Positions 37,201 to 52,200 of a DNA stretch of 64,000 nt are shown here, in pieces (position 1 is the stretch's first letter; each line of letters starts with the position of its first letter). Location: assembly GCA_032622095.1 (NCBI GenBank), contig CP136063.1, positions 215,777,982-215,841,981 on the forward strand. Reading direction: 5' to 3'. The DNA comes from Siphonodentalium dalli. Lineage: Eukaryota; Mollusca; Scaphopoda; Gadilida; Siphonodentaliidae. The position numbers were made by a program, and so were the translations under genes. The notes under the pieces are model-generated. The model worked only from the letters and a program-made list of their open reading frames with translations. It was not told the DNA's origin and did not search any database.

Positions 37201-40200
37201 CAGTGAGAGCACTATATGCTCCTGCATTTCAGAGGACGGGTGCACCTGTAATTTAATCACAAGTTGAGGTTGTCTCAAACAAAATGTCATTGTGGTATAG
37301 ACATGTGTCCAGTTGAACTTTCACATTCCCATAATTTAGTGGAAAAGGACAGATCTAAATATAAATAAACGACCAAGCCTTGAAATAGCATGTCTGTCAT
37401 TTGCAGAATGAGGTCCCCAGAGGGTGAATTTAGTGACGCTACCCCGCATAGTGGGCTAGCATCACTAAATTCACCCTCTGGGAACCTCATTCTGCTGAGG
37501 CCTAAGCAGAATGAGGTTCCCAGAGGGTGAATTTAGTGCTGCTAGCCCGCTATGTGGGGTAGCATCACTAAATTCACCCTCTGGGGACCTCATTTTGCAA
37601 ATGACAGACATACTATTTCAAGGCTTGTAAACGACATTCTACAGTCACCATAAGAAAGAGGGATAATCCAGAATACCATGTTTAAAGTGGTACTGTACTC
37701 AAATGTTGTTGTTGGTTTCTATATTCTCTGCTTCATAGCATAAGGTAAACAGTATAACAGATAAGCTGGAATGCAAAAATAGAATGCTTGTCATCGAGAT
37801 ATCTTTGTTAAGTTTTCAGGCAAATGTATTAAATAAATGTTATATTATATGCATAATAGACCCAGATACTCATTACTTTTATTATATAGTTAGTGAGTGG
37901 CTTGAGTTAAACGCCCCGTGTCAACATAACATTTTACACAATATGTGCCATGTGTTGCCCAATGTGTTGCCCAATGTGTTGCCCAACATGTTATCCTAAA
38001 TTTTTTCAAGTGCATTTCAATTGTTCTGGAGTTACAACAAATACACCAGACTATGAGGATCAGTTAATCATTTTCTAGTCACCTACTTAATATTCTATGT
38101 CACTATGTGTATACATGATAGTCAATCTATCAATCACAGAGAAATGTTAAGAGTTCATGTTTTTTTGCAATTAATGCTCAATATGTATGGATATGTTGAT
38201 AAAAACATACCAAAATAATTTTGAAAAAAAATATTGAATTTTTTTGGTCTTAACCCTTTGAACCCGTAACACCGATATTTAGGTGCAAACGAACCGTGAC
38301 TATATCCCGTAACACCGATATTTCGGTGCAGCGACGACATGATTCGGTAGCAAATTTAGATATAGTATAACGAGCGTCAGACCCACTGATTTATATTTAA
38401 ATTGCCCCCACATATGTCAGCGGCGCCCATGGTGCGTATGGAATGGTTGACCGCTAGTATCGGGTAGAAATATATGCGCATGCGCATAGCATATAATCTA
38501 CAAAAAATACAATATTTTAAGCGAACTGTGCCGCTATATTTACAGCATATAATTTCGTGTTCCCCGTGTGTGTACAGAACAGACATAATTTAGACACACA
38601 ATTTCAGTTTAAATTACCCTCGCGTATATTAACCAGTGTTCTGCTACATATGGGGAAGGGTCTATCGCATATGAAGTTGATTTATTCGCGCATGCGCAGA
38701 CTAGCGCAATGACAAATAAACGGTTTATAACGTAATTATACACGACATACCCACTAATATATATATTTAAATTGGCCTATTGAAGTCAGCGCTGGCAAAG
38801 GTGTCTATATGGATTGGCTGCCCGCTAGAAACGGCTAGGAAAATATGGGCGCAGGCTATAATTCATTTTAAAAAATGCGTTTAAGTGAAATGTGGCGCTA
38901 TATATGACATTACGTCTTGTAAATATTTAATGAGTATCTGGGTCTATTATGCATATAAATTTATATTAAATTGATTTTAAGATAACCTGTTAACCTGAAC
39001 GTTTACAGAAGACATCTTCGACTCAAATTAATTATTTTTCTATATATTATCGATATTAGATAGTTTTTATTACTGGGAATTTATTGAAAATGCTCCCTTT
39101 AAGCTGTTACTGTTATGTTTGAATCTGCATTAATATATTGGCCATAAGTTGGTTTAAAGAACATTTTACTTATACACGACATACCCACTAATATATATAT
39201 TTAAATTGGCCTATTGAAGTCAGCGCTGGCAAAGGTGTCTATATGGATTGGCTGCCCGCTAGAAACGGCTAGGAAAATATGGGCGCAGGCTATAATTCAT
39301 TTTAAAAAATGCGTTTAAGTGAAATGTGGCGCTATATATGACATTACGTCTTGTAAATATTTAATGAGTATCTGGGTCTATTATGCATATAAATTTATAT
39401 TAAATTGATTTTAAGATAACCTGTTAACCTGAACGTTTACAGAAGACATCTTCGACTCAAATTAATTATTTTTCTATATATTATCGATATTAGATAGTTT
39501 TTATTACTGGGAATTTATTGAAAATGCTCCCTTTAAGCTGTTACTGTTATGTTTGAATCTGCATTAATATATTGGCCATAAGTTGGTTTAAAGAACATTT
39601 TACTTAGTGGCTAACTATTCATTGGTTAACTCTGCACCCAGACTGTGTACTGCCTGCATAATACCGTCCAAAAACCACATGGAGTAGTTACAAATCTGTC
39701 AAAATTTTGTTGATGAACATATTTCGAGGTGATCTTGAAGTCGAGAACCACGAAAATTTTACCACCACGAAAAATGTGCTTTTACACTATTTAGGTGACT
39801 CGCTTAGGCCAAATAAAAAGTAATATTTGAGTCTCAGACAAGCCTTGAAATAGGGTGTCTGTCATTTGCAGAATGAGGTCCCCAGAGGGTGAATTTAGTG
39901 ATGCTACCCCGCATAGCGGGCTAGCATCACCAAATTCACCCTCTGGGGACCTCATTCTGCTTAAACCTCAGCAGAATGAGGTTCCCAGAGGGTGAATTTG
40001 GTGATGCTAGCCTGCTGTGCGGGATAGCATCACTAAATTCACCCTCTGGGAACCTCATTCTGCAAATGACAGGCTCACTATTTCAAGGCTTGGTCTCAGA
40101 CACCGCTGCATTGAAATAAATGTCCCCCATTGGATATCTATTTTTTATATTAAGACCAAAAAAATTCAATATTTTTTTTCAAAATTAATTTGGTATGTTT

Positions 40201-43200
40201 TTATCAACATATCCATACATATTGAGCATTAATTGCAAAAAAACATGAACTCTTAACATTTCTCTGTGATTGATAGATTGACTATCATGTATACACATAG
40301 TGACATAGAATATTAAGTAGGTGACTACGTTGAAGAAAATGATTAGCTGATCCTCATAGTCTGGTGTATTTGTTGTAACTCCAGAACAATTGAAATGCAC
40401 TTGAAAAAATTTAGGATCACATGTTATAATGGAGAGGTGTCAATTTATAGACAACAATAACAATGGTGAATATAGTCAGGGGCATTATAACATAGGTAAT
40501 CCCTATGCCATATACTAGTAGCACAATGTAATTTTTATATCAGATTAAATGAGTGTATATGTATAACAATATTCCCTCTACATTTTGTGACTATTACTAG
40601 ACAAGGGAAAAATATCATAATCCATGATTACGATGTGCACAAAAAAATAAAAAATAAAAATAAAGTCCTCCATCCCTCATTGATTCGTGAAAATAATTGT
40701 CTGAGGCTCACTGTGAGACTCAAATAATAATTTTCTTTTTTGGCCATAATGTTTTAAAACCCTTTCAGTGTGGTTGGTGGGTGGAACGACATATATGTCA
40801 TTTACAGTAGTTCTAGGGTAATATGTTGCTGTGCAAATAACTTCGAAAAATCGTCTCCTGAATGGGAACTTTCCATATATACCATGCGGATGGATATTAT
40901 TTATATTATTTACATTGATTAGTGCTTTTAATAAATTTTTTTGTATCATTTATTTTTTACAATAGGCCAATGTTACAATATTACTCAGATTATTTGCAAA
41001 AATATTTTCTCCCATGGATAAGACGTCATATATGACATACTCATCCACCAAAGAGTTAAACTTGAATATATTTCCTTGATGGCAATTATCAATTATGAAT
41101 CTGTAACTCACCGACAAAGACGGTTGACAGCAGGAAGCTTTTTGGAAAACTTGACATAACCTTTGCCGTCCATTTCAGCCCAGATATCATCAGGGGATTT
41201 TCTTAGCACCTCTTTATGCCTATAACAAGACAACAAAACTGGCTGTTTTATATCAAGAAATAAATGTAGTCATACTGCTAGGGCATGAAATTTTGGGTGA
41301 ATGGAAACAGTTCACCTGAAGGTTACCACAAATCAAAAACGGGTGAATGATAAATAGGTTAGCCAAAATACTTAACCGTAAATGGAATCTGATATAGCCC
41401 CACACTGATCTTCCCACACCTAGAAATGAAATAGGTGAACGACCATGCTGGTTGTTAACCCTTTCAGAAGAGCTCTTTCCATCAATGTATCACATTATTA
41501 TAATCAATAAATTTGAAAAATGATGAAGGAAATATGGGTTGATACAAAAATTGGACTTGGCACTGAAAGGGTTAAAATATGTGTTTGTTGTTACTGTCTC
41601 CAATGTTCTGGGTGCCATTGATTTCTACATTTAATATTTCAGGTTGATAAAGAGGAATTTCTCCTCTACTTGTTCAGAAAGAAAGAGTTTCCAGCAAATC
41701 GAAAGTTTGATGGAATGCCGGCACTTGTGCAGAATATCATCAAAGAACCAGAAACCATTCTAGCAACAATGGTTAGCATTGTCATATCTGTCCCTCATTC
41801 TTTGTCTCGTCATAGTGACGACCATGTATGTCCTTGGTACTGGAAAACAGTGAAATTTTACATATTTTTTTAATGCCATAAGAGTGTTGTAAATAGGATT
41901 ATAATTTCCAACTAGTTGACGGTTATTATACTTCCATATTTTAATATGGAAGTATATTGTTATTCAATTTTTTATTTTTCACTATTATTATTTATTATTC
42001 TTAACATATTTTGTAACCCTTATATATCAGAAAGTTTAAAAGATAAAGCATTGAAATTTGGTAGATATATATACCATGCCAAGTTACATGGTAATGAAGC
42101 ATTTAGGTTTGTGTCCTAACGTGCTTACCAGAGTTATGGCCCTTAAACGAAAAATTTGGAAAAAGATTGGGCGCAGATCTTCTCCTATAAGAAGACAAGC
42201 AGCTGAATTCGGTTCTCGTAATCGTGTTAACTAATGACAGTCTACGAATCGGGGAAAATTTCACCAAGGTCCGAAAACTATTTGTTGACCTGGGGAGGGG
42301 TGCAAAATTTGTCAATTTTTTTCTTGTCACCGATTCCAACCATTTTTACTGTCGTGTATCTATACGACATACTGATGCTACTCGTGAAAGAATTTTGTAA
42401 ATCGGTTGAGAAATGACCAAGTTATAACACACATCGAAAAATGTACTAATAAAGTCCATGTGTGGAAAGTGCTTGTCCCCAGATCTTCTCCTAGACGAAG
42501 CGCAACAGCTGGATTTGCTCTATGTGAACGTCTTAAACATAGACAGAAGACGAAACCAGGAAATTGTGACTAACCCGTCTCAAACCTAACCACGTTAACC
42601 AACTGTTAACAAAGAAATTGTCATTTCAACATGTAATACACGAAATATGGACGAATATTGTACATGCTCACATCTCATTCAACAAACTAGCCGTATCAAA
42701 GACGCGGCTGTACCTTTCATCACGTCTTATTCAAATACTGATTCATAAATTTCCCGTTATGCTACACACGAAACAGAGTCGACTTTTGGGGAAACAAGAG
42801 TCCAAACGGGTCCAAATCAACCTGTTCCAGAAAAGTCGTTCATTTTGTTTTCACTTTTTGAAAAAGGCTCCATTATTTCAACCTAAACTTTTGGACTTAG
42901 AAAATTTCCGCTCATATATATAATATATTTATATGTACCCCTCCTTCATTCGGCTACTCGATCTCCCTGCGGATGGAACCTTGTTCCGATTCCAACAATC
43001 ATTACCAGAGTCGGATATCGGTATGACTACACATGGCTTGCAGTTCTCAATTAATTGAAACCATTTTGCATCCGTTTACGTATTCCCGTTAACCATTTTA
43101 ATGTATTATATATTTAAATTGAATGAATGGGAGTCAGCGTAACCCATCCGACACCCCAACCTTGCCACCCCTAAGTCACTAACTTTGGTATCATAATTTC

Positions 43201-46200
43201 GGAGCGGAACTATCTACGGTGTTGTATTGTGTTTCCCATTTAGTATATAGCTTAAGTTCGTTTCTAGTATGTTCTATTCAGATATCACCATATAAAACTG
43301 TCTCCTTATCATCTGTATGTGTCCAAGTGAAAATGTATGAGTTTATTGTCCGATTGTTAACATCACATATTGTTTATTTGGCATTAATTGGGTGACACGT
43401 AATGTAAAGTGTTATATATTGCGAAGATCCAAGAACGTCATTACACGTTCGTGGGCTAATCGGAAAATATACACAAATATGTGTTATAAAGTGCAGACTG
43501 ATTCACCATCTTCGTGTATTCAAGAATATGAATCACACCAAAATTAAGCAAATTGTATATGGAATGTGTAGGTATAAGCTGCCATGTATATATCATTCCC
43601 AGAATACTACCATATCATGACAATCTATTAGTTAAAATAAAACACCTTAAACTGTTGGGAACATCGCGATATAGGCAAGCGAGCAAAGAGAGTTTAATGT
43701 CATCATACCATATGCTATTTCGCTGTTGCGAAATGGGTGGTCGTTCAATGTAGCATAATTACATTGAACGACATATATAAGTATGTTTGTGCGTGAATAA
43801 CGATTGGTAACTTGGTATTATGAACTTATGCATGACTGTGAAGACTTACAATAACATATTACATGGTAAAATACGCGCATTCATATCCGTATATTTCCAA
43901 GAATATCCATCTATTTTACAAGCTCGACATGCTATATTTGTTTATGGTATACTACCGTTTCAACACATCGGCTATTTATCATTTTGCTGGTGAGAAGGCG
44001 TATGTTCAGTTTGGTGCTATATATGTCCACAGAAAAGGTAACATTACTCGGGAAAGCAACATACTGAAATGCATATAGATGTACGCGAATCATGTTACGT
44101 TCTCACACAATGTAATTATCCCAAATCCGCGCTCTTTAAAATAGAATTGGCTGCATGGCTGGCCTACTTCTAATGGCACAGTGTGTTACAAACCTATCCG
44201 ACTATTAAAGTCACTTTAAACCCAAAATGTATACAAAATTCATACAAGCTGTGGAAAGGTTCGCGATCTTGGACAGTCAGTACAATCGGTATAAACGTTT
44301 GTAATGACATAACGTGTCTTGACAGCATAACTGTTTATGCTATATTGATATGTTTCTGAATTATATTTAATGCTCGATTTCTGATACACATACATGTATA
44401 TAGTGACATTTCAGTGATCTTTCTAGAACGTTGCCGAGCATGATAGAACTTCAAATAAAACATATTCGCCTTTGTCCCATTCTGGTGATTTGGGCTCGTT
44501 TTTAGTATGTTACTAATTTTATAATAAGACGTAATCAAGACATGTGTTATCAGTTGTGTGAGTGATTGTCATTCGCGCATAATTATTTCATAGATAAATA
44601 TATCCGCTGCACGTAGATATAACCGTCACTGATATTACTGGCCGTTGAAATTACTGACCCGACAAACTGATAAACCAACACTTAGCAAATTACAGATCGG
44701 CATTGAATCAAAACTTCGCACTTCAGTGTTGGACAGACTATAACTATCCGTATCTTTCACGAGAATATAACATTCAATTGCAGATATACTTTTTAACATC
44801 TCAAGTCTTTTAGTTGGAATATAGGTACAAGAGATAGACACATGCGTGTATGGGGAACCCGCGCATGTTCTTTATTTCCGTTGCCAATTAAATATATATA
44901 CATGTGTGTATTCATACTAATAAAACCAATTGGGTGTGTTCATTTGTTTGTCGGTCTGACCTGCTATTGGCGACCAACCGGTTGGATCATGACAAACGAA
45001 AATTGGTACACATGGTAGATTGTCACGTGGAGTGTCATCGGACAGGTACAACTGACGTCATGTGATTTAAATTGAAATTCATGAATTATTTAATAACATC
45101 TTTACATCTATATCTATATTTGCGAATGTCTGTCTGTCTGCCTGTCTGCCTGGGTTTATAAAAAAATGACAGGGGACCATCTAGTAGGGGTCTACTAGGG
45201 GTATTTTTGTACGAGAAATATAATGGTGGGGGTTAGAATTTTCTAAAGTGACGCCGTTGCTGTCAGGGCAGGAAATATGGAGGGGCTGATATTTTGTCGC
45301 CGACTACCACGAAACTTACATATAATCACCTCCATAATATGAAGAATCTAATCTAATATGTCAAAAGTGTCATCGTTCGAGTCAGGGATGCACGGAAGGG
45401 GGAGGGGCACCAACATTGATAAACTAATTTTAGCGCCGATTTCCACCAAATTGATATACTAGTACATGTATATTCTTCTTCGTGAAATCTAGTTGTGCGA
45501 TTAGAAGAGCCTAACTTAGTGTCGTTTGGATGAGAAATTGGGGGTGGGCACCAAATTTGAGAAAAATGGTCGTAGATTGCCACCACATTTATACAAACTC
45601 ATCCCCATAGTATGAGGAGTCTAATTGTGCGGCTTAATTTTGTTTCAAAAGTTGCCTCATTTGCGACAGTGTGCACTGAAAGGGAGAGGGGCACCAAAAT
45701 TGATACACAATATTTTCAGCCCCAGTTTCTACCAAATTGATACACGTTCTTATCCATGATATGATAAATCTAATAGTGTGCTTTAAAGACATCATATTGG
45801 TGAGAGATTGTGGGGAGGGGTCGAAACCAAATTTGATAATTTGTTTAGACGCCGGTTAGCACCAAACTTATAAATAATCATCTGCATAATATCAGGAATG
45901 TAATTGTGCCGTTTAAGAATGTCACAAGTGGGTCATTCGACTCAGTGGTGTCTAGAGGTGATAGGGACACACACAAATGGTGTGTATTATTTTATTCAAA
46001 AGTAGCCTCATTCGTGGTTTTTTATTTTTTGTGAAATAATGTGTTTATGATATTTATGTATCATAATATAAGGTCTGATGAATATATGGTGGTAACTAAA
46101 TAAATACTTCAATAGTTGTGGAACGGAACAATCGTTATAAAAAAAATTACAATCGAAAAGGTGAGCCACTGTTTATATTCCATGAATTTTTAAAGTTATA

Positions 46201-49200
46201 GATAGAGTTAGAATTATGGTAGTTATGGTTACGGCTAGAGCAAGGTTATGGTTGTAGAAAACATTTAGCCTTGAAACATGGTACGGGTTGATGATAGGTA
46301 TGGTTATGGTTAAAGTTTGGGTTATGGGAAGGATAATGATTGAGGGGTTTGGATTGGAATATATATGATAATTATATGGAAGTATCAAACATCAAACTTC
46401 CAATTGGAAGTTTAAAAATTCTAGTTAAATATTGTTTTTCAACAGACAGATTTTGAGAAAATCCATTTTGAAATATCAGAATATTATTATAAAAATGTGC
46501 TGCCGACCCTTAACCCTTTACCCAACAGAACGGCCCTGTGCCAATGCATTCTCTTATATATGTGAGTCGACCATAGGTCGCCTCGCATATATAAGAGAAT
46601 GCATTGGCTTAACATATTAAAAATGATAAAATTGTCAAAGAATGTAGAAAAATATTATAAAAATTGTAAAAAAATGTAAGAAAAAATTATAAAATTGTAA
46701 AAGAATGTATGAAAAAATGGTAAAAAGTGTTTAGGCCAATGCATTCTCTTATATATGCGAGGCGACCTATGGACGACTCGCATATATAAGAGAATGCATT
46801 GGCACAGGGCATAACTGTAACTATCACATTGTGGTCAATGAGCCGGTTCCAATGATATCCATATTTGTATGGTTCTATTGAGACAGACCGAAGATATTTT
46901 AGGCTGTTGAAGCTTTATTTGGGCGTTTTTGGCCGCTTTGTTGGGTAAAGGGTTAATGGCCCTACAGCATCTCTTTACAATTATTTACAGGAGCAGAGGA
47001 AATCATGGGCTCAAGCTGTTTATTTCTGTAATTGTCAAGTCAAAAATTATAAACGAATTATACAGAGTCAGAGAGCAATCATGTGAGTAGTAAGTCATGT
47101 GCATTATTATTTTGGTTTGTTTGTTTGTCTGTCTAACCATCAGGGTTCTCATTGTCGGTGGCCAAATTGACCAAAAAGTTTCTTACCCCAAAATGGGGAT
47201 GGAAATCTAATTCAACAAGTGCTTAATCGATCGAAATCCCAAATTGATTTTATGATTTTTTTTTTTATATGCAGTTTGTTAACACTGACTATGTAAACAT
47301 CTTTGCTTTGAAATGATAGTCGGTGCGAGGAAGTTATTGAACAGATGGATGAACCTGATGAAGCCTTACTGAATATGATGAGACTGAAATACATTAGTTT
47401 ACTAATGTTAAAAAGCTTTAATCTTTGCACTGGTTATGACTGTTTTTGTTGATTGGGTGGTCTGTAAGATAAAATATGTGAATGCATTATCCCATAATTG
47501 GGTGGTGCAAAGAAATACCGAGTACCACTACTTAATGGCATGTCAGTAATGTAACGTGATGTGTTATGTATAGGGTTATTATTATTACCACTTGATTTTA
47601 GAGTTATCCATCTTCATCCGCAAGACCGTCGATTTGACCACATGTTTCTGGTCCACTTATTATTAAACATTTCGAGAAATAACAAACTTCAACAATCAAT
47701 ATATGATCACTCTGAGCTTTGAAGGGTGGGTTCCTCGACTCTAATCAAATATTTTTTACCCCCCGAAGCCAAAGAAATTGTAATTGAGGAGTGTCTGATT
47801 GGATTGAGTAGCTTTAAGGAGTCGATTATTTAGGGTATTACTGTAGTATATATTCCTTCATGTGGTGTACTAGCTTAACAATTAAGTAGTTTTCTGTGTA
47901 GGTTCATCTAAACTTTCCACTTAGCTCAGCCTTGGAAACCCCAACTCACAATAAAGGTAGACATAGCATCAAGAAATGTTACATTCATGGATTGAACTTA
48001 TCTGACACAATGGTGTAAACAAAATACAGAACATAATATAGAAAGCCACTTTGTTGCAGGTTGAGTTTACTGAGAGCCAACACTGAATTCATCAGACTCA
48101 AGACAACTATGTGCAGCGAAATGGGGCAACTCGAAGCAGTTGGTGGATACTTTAGAATGAGGTGACTACATATTCTTCCTAGGAGGGTGGTTGTAGTTAT
48201 TACTTTATTAATTAAAGGGACGAAAGTCCTTCGAAGTGGTTTCATGCGAAATAATGAAAAAGTCTGTAAAACAACTATCATTAAAGACATATTATGGACT
48301 TATTCGGGTGCGTGAAACTGATAAGTTATTATTGAGGTGTTATATCAACCTGGGGAATGTAGCATTCTACTAACATCGTCAAAATTTCAAAGATCTCGAC
48401 CATACCGCTCCATGGAAAACATCGTCTGAACTACACTCAATTGTAAATATTTACATCTCGATTCGGGATGCAACTTACGGCGACAAACAAATACCAATTA
48501 CTTTGCCATCGAGAGCTCATTGCATTTAATTAAATATCAGAATGGTGGTGTGTGTGTGTTGTCAATTTGGATTAATATTCGTAAAAATAACTACTTTGAG
48601 CAAGATTATTCTCCATTTCTATTTGATCACTCTACCAGAGTGTATCACATCACCTTAACAAGTACATGAATAAATCGAATGATTTTGTTCTTACTTTTGT
48701 TATTAACAACTGAGATTCCACATGTCTAACCATTTTTATGAATAATCATTACTAGCTGTTATGTTGAATCCCATAAAAGTGCTACTTTTAGTAAAAACTT
48801 GATGGTAAACATTGAAAAAGTCAAAGCATTGAAAAATAATCTGAAGATCATATTCAAACTTAAATATGTGAACTTACTACACAATATCTGAACTGTTTTT
48901 TGACAAATCACTGTAACAATTTTGTTATCCACGCCAGCTGTCCACGCCAAATTTTTGGGCAGGGGATATAGGAATGGGTTCCATCTGTCTGTCTAGCCAT
49001 CTGTCCTAAAAGTTGTCTGGGGGTTATTTAGAACAATTATCAATGGATTTCAAAGGTGTTCGGTATATGAGTTCACAAGGGCAATATCTGAAAAAGTTTT
49101 ACAAACTAGGCCCAGTTGGACATTTTCATCAGAGTTAAGGTCCTTTGAATATAATTTTTTGGCACCCATGAAAAGTTGTCCGGGAGCTATTTCAAACAAT

Positions 49201-52200
49201 TATATACGAATTTTGAAAAAAAATTCTATGTGAGTTCTCAAAAGGAGTATCTGAAAAGAGTTCACAAACCAGGCCCGGCCATACATTTTTACCAGAATTA
49301 CTGTCCTTAGTTTGTCATTATTTGGCATTTAGCACCCACGAAAAGTTGTCTGGGGGTTATTTCAAACAATTATCAGCAGATTTGAAAGATTTTTGGTGTG
49401 TGAGTTCTTAAAAGGAGTATATGAAATGAGTACGACCATATGTATATTTGATTTCCAGAGTATAAAATCCACATATTCGGTTGCTTATGGACTCAAAATG
49501 CTGTTCAGTGGAAAAGTTTACAGAACCGATTTGTTCAGTTTGGAGATTGAATTGTGTCTATAGAGGGTCCGGTTTGGAGATGTTTTTCTGTACCATATAT
49601 GAAATTGTTCACATCTACAGTAATGCCCTAAATAATCGACTCCTTAACCACAGCCGAATTATTGGTAACTTTTCAGGATTTAGTCGGAAATATGGCTTGT
49701 TGCCATTAATCGGAAAGCTCTCACTGAGAGCTTTCCAATGAATGGCAACAAGCCATATCTCCGTCAAAGGTATCTTGCCCACTGAACTATATGGTATATT
49801 ATCCCAAGTAGGAGGGGTTAACTCTCCGAGTTGAAAAAATGGTACGAAATTCTATGGTACATATCCTGTCATGTTCATGACCCGTGTAATCACGTGATTT
49901 CTGACACGTAGTGAAGTAATCGCCATATTTTTTTCCCTCCTCACCAGGGACGGGTGCAAAAAGAATCTCTCACAAGAATACGAAGCTAAGTTGCAGTTTG
50001 TATAGCAAAAACAGTTTTGTTTTTGTTTTATACAAACAACATTATTTCTTTGCTTATAGTTGAAAATTATGTAACAATTCACATAAAGATTACACGGTTT
50101 TGTTCCGAATATAAGATCGGAAATGGATGACTCGTTTCGTTTTAACGGACTTTGTCTTCCATAATTTTAATCGGTCAATGAAGTGATATCCGTTGTTTAT
50201 GCCGACAATATCAGAGTTTCTGGCCTATTAACGACAGAACATTCGAGGCACCATTTGATATGACTAAAGACGCTGATCGTTTTCTTTATAACAAATCTAT
50301 GACATACAGGTGACGTATAATTTAAGTTACCACGTGCGTTGACGGTGGTTAAAGGTATCACGAAATTAGGTGACTTACTTTCGAGTTCATTTTTTCGTTT
50401 TACGGCTTTATTTAGACGTTGACAATCATCGTCTGGTGTAAAACTGAAGACAAAAGCACTGTTTTAACGCTGGTGAAATACGCTGATAGGATTGTAAAAT
50501 CCTGAATGTCAATTTGAACCTTTTTAACCAACAATGGAGCTGTTACTGCCTTGGTTGGCACAGGCATGGTAACATAACACAACAGGTGTATTTGTGATTG
50601 TTCGTAATCACATTAATTACTTTCACAGGACTGCTCATCGAGGTAAGAACAGGTTCATGAATCGCCTTCCCCGTAGCTCCCCTTGACGTCGCTTCCCTCG
50701 TTTCGAGGTCCCAAGAATAGAGAACGAAAGTCGATATATAGGGTTCCTCTAATTGGCGTAATTAGCACTCAGAGCGATAGTCACACCACACAGGACGCGG
50801 GTTTGGGCTACCCATCGAACCCGTAGCTCACACGAGTTGCTTCCCCTAGGACACGGACAAACTCGCGGGGAAGGATCCAGAGAGTTTTTGTTTGGGGACA
50901 CCTGTTCTGTATTTGAGTATGTGCCCATATAAATTTGGATGTTAAAATATTCAGTACTGGATACTTGATTGTGCAAATAAAGGCTCCATATTATAGACTA
51001 TATATCATCTGCGGGCTGATGATTTGCATTACTAGGATATTTTGTTGAATTGTAGAAAAATTCCTTGAAAATATGGAAGATCCAACTGGAATAAATACTA
51101 TCTACATGGAATTTGGAGACATTTGGTTCTCTATAGTTTGGGCACCCAAACCTGTAACAGGTATCAAAACATCCCTGTATCCTTCTCTGACTTGCCGATA
51201 TATCGTGTTCCTCTAATTGGCGTAATTAGCACTCGGGGCGATAGTCACACCAAACAGGGCGCGTGATGGGGCTACCCATTTAACCCATTAGTCACATTGG
51301 TGCGCTCCCTGGACTATCGAACGGGACGTCAATCTGCTTCTGCGGGTCGACCGTTGGCTGTTGATGTGCCCCGGACGGCTGTGACCACTGAGCTCTACTA
51401 AAACACTCGACACACACCGTCCATCGCTACAAGTCGTCATCTCGAGGTCAGCGTGGCTGGGGGATACACCCTCAGTGGTCCCTGACCATGCTCTCCGGTG
51501 CCTTATGATCATAGTGTGTGGAAATTTGGGCTAAAATTACTAGTCGAATGGCCATTTTACTTTGTCTCAATTCAAATTAGGAGACTTTTTCTCAAATTAT
51601 TACATTTACGCAATTATTTGGCACCTGAAAGTTTATCCTCCATGCCTTCTGCCCCAGCTGGGCTTGGAATGGGATCACAGTTCGCAGGCTTGTTTCCTCC
51701 TTATTATAAGTCACCACTTCCGGGGGCTTGGCAGACAGGTTACTGGCCGCATTCTGGCCAACAGCTGCCAGTAACTTCGGGTTTGATTTTAAATGAAAAC
51801 AAAAGATCTTATTCCCTGACGCCATTATAGCAGGAAGCTTGCTTGGGAACTGGTACCTACTAACCTCCCATCGCCAGTTCGGTCGGTTGGATATCGGGAT
51901 CGGTCGAGCTGCTGCTCCACCCCGAGATGTACAGGCTCTGGACATTCCTCCGGGGTCCCCAATGACCAGACCTCACATGCAATTAGAAATGAAGCTTGTC
52001 GTGGTGTATTGTGCTGTTAACACCCCATCGACGGATGGAGATCAGGATCAGATCGAGCAGTCGCTCCAGCACGAGGTGAAAGGGCTTTCGACATTCCTTT
52101 CGGGTCACCTTTACATGCGCTTACGAGGGAGCTCAGTTAGTTGTTCAGTGTTCTCTGATGCAGCCAAGCGCAGGAAGAAAATTAATGTCCAAATTTGATT

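Noticed and set aside
42618-42923. 101-codon open frame in intron 9
   Set aside because: No motif recognised and no supporting splice structure; left as intronic.
51498-51945. 110- and 117-codon open frames on opposite strands in the GC-rich island
   Set aside because: They overlap antisense, neither shows a known domain, and long frames are expected by chance at this base composition.
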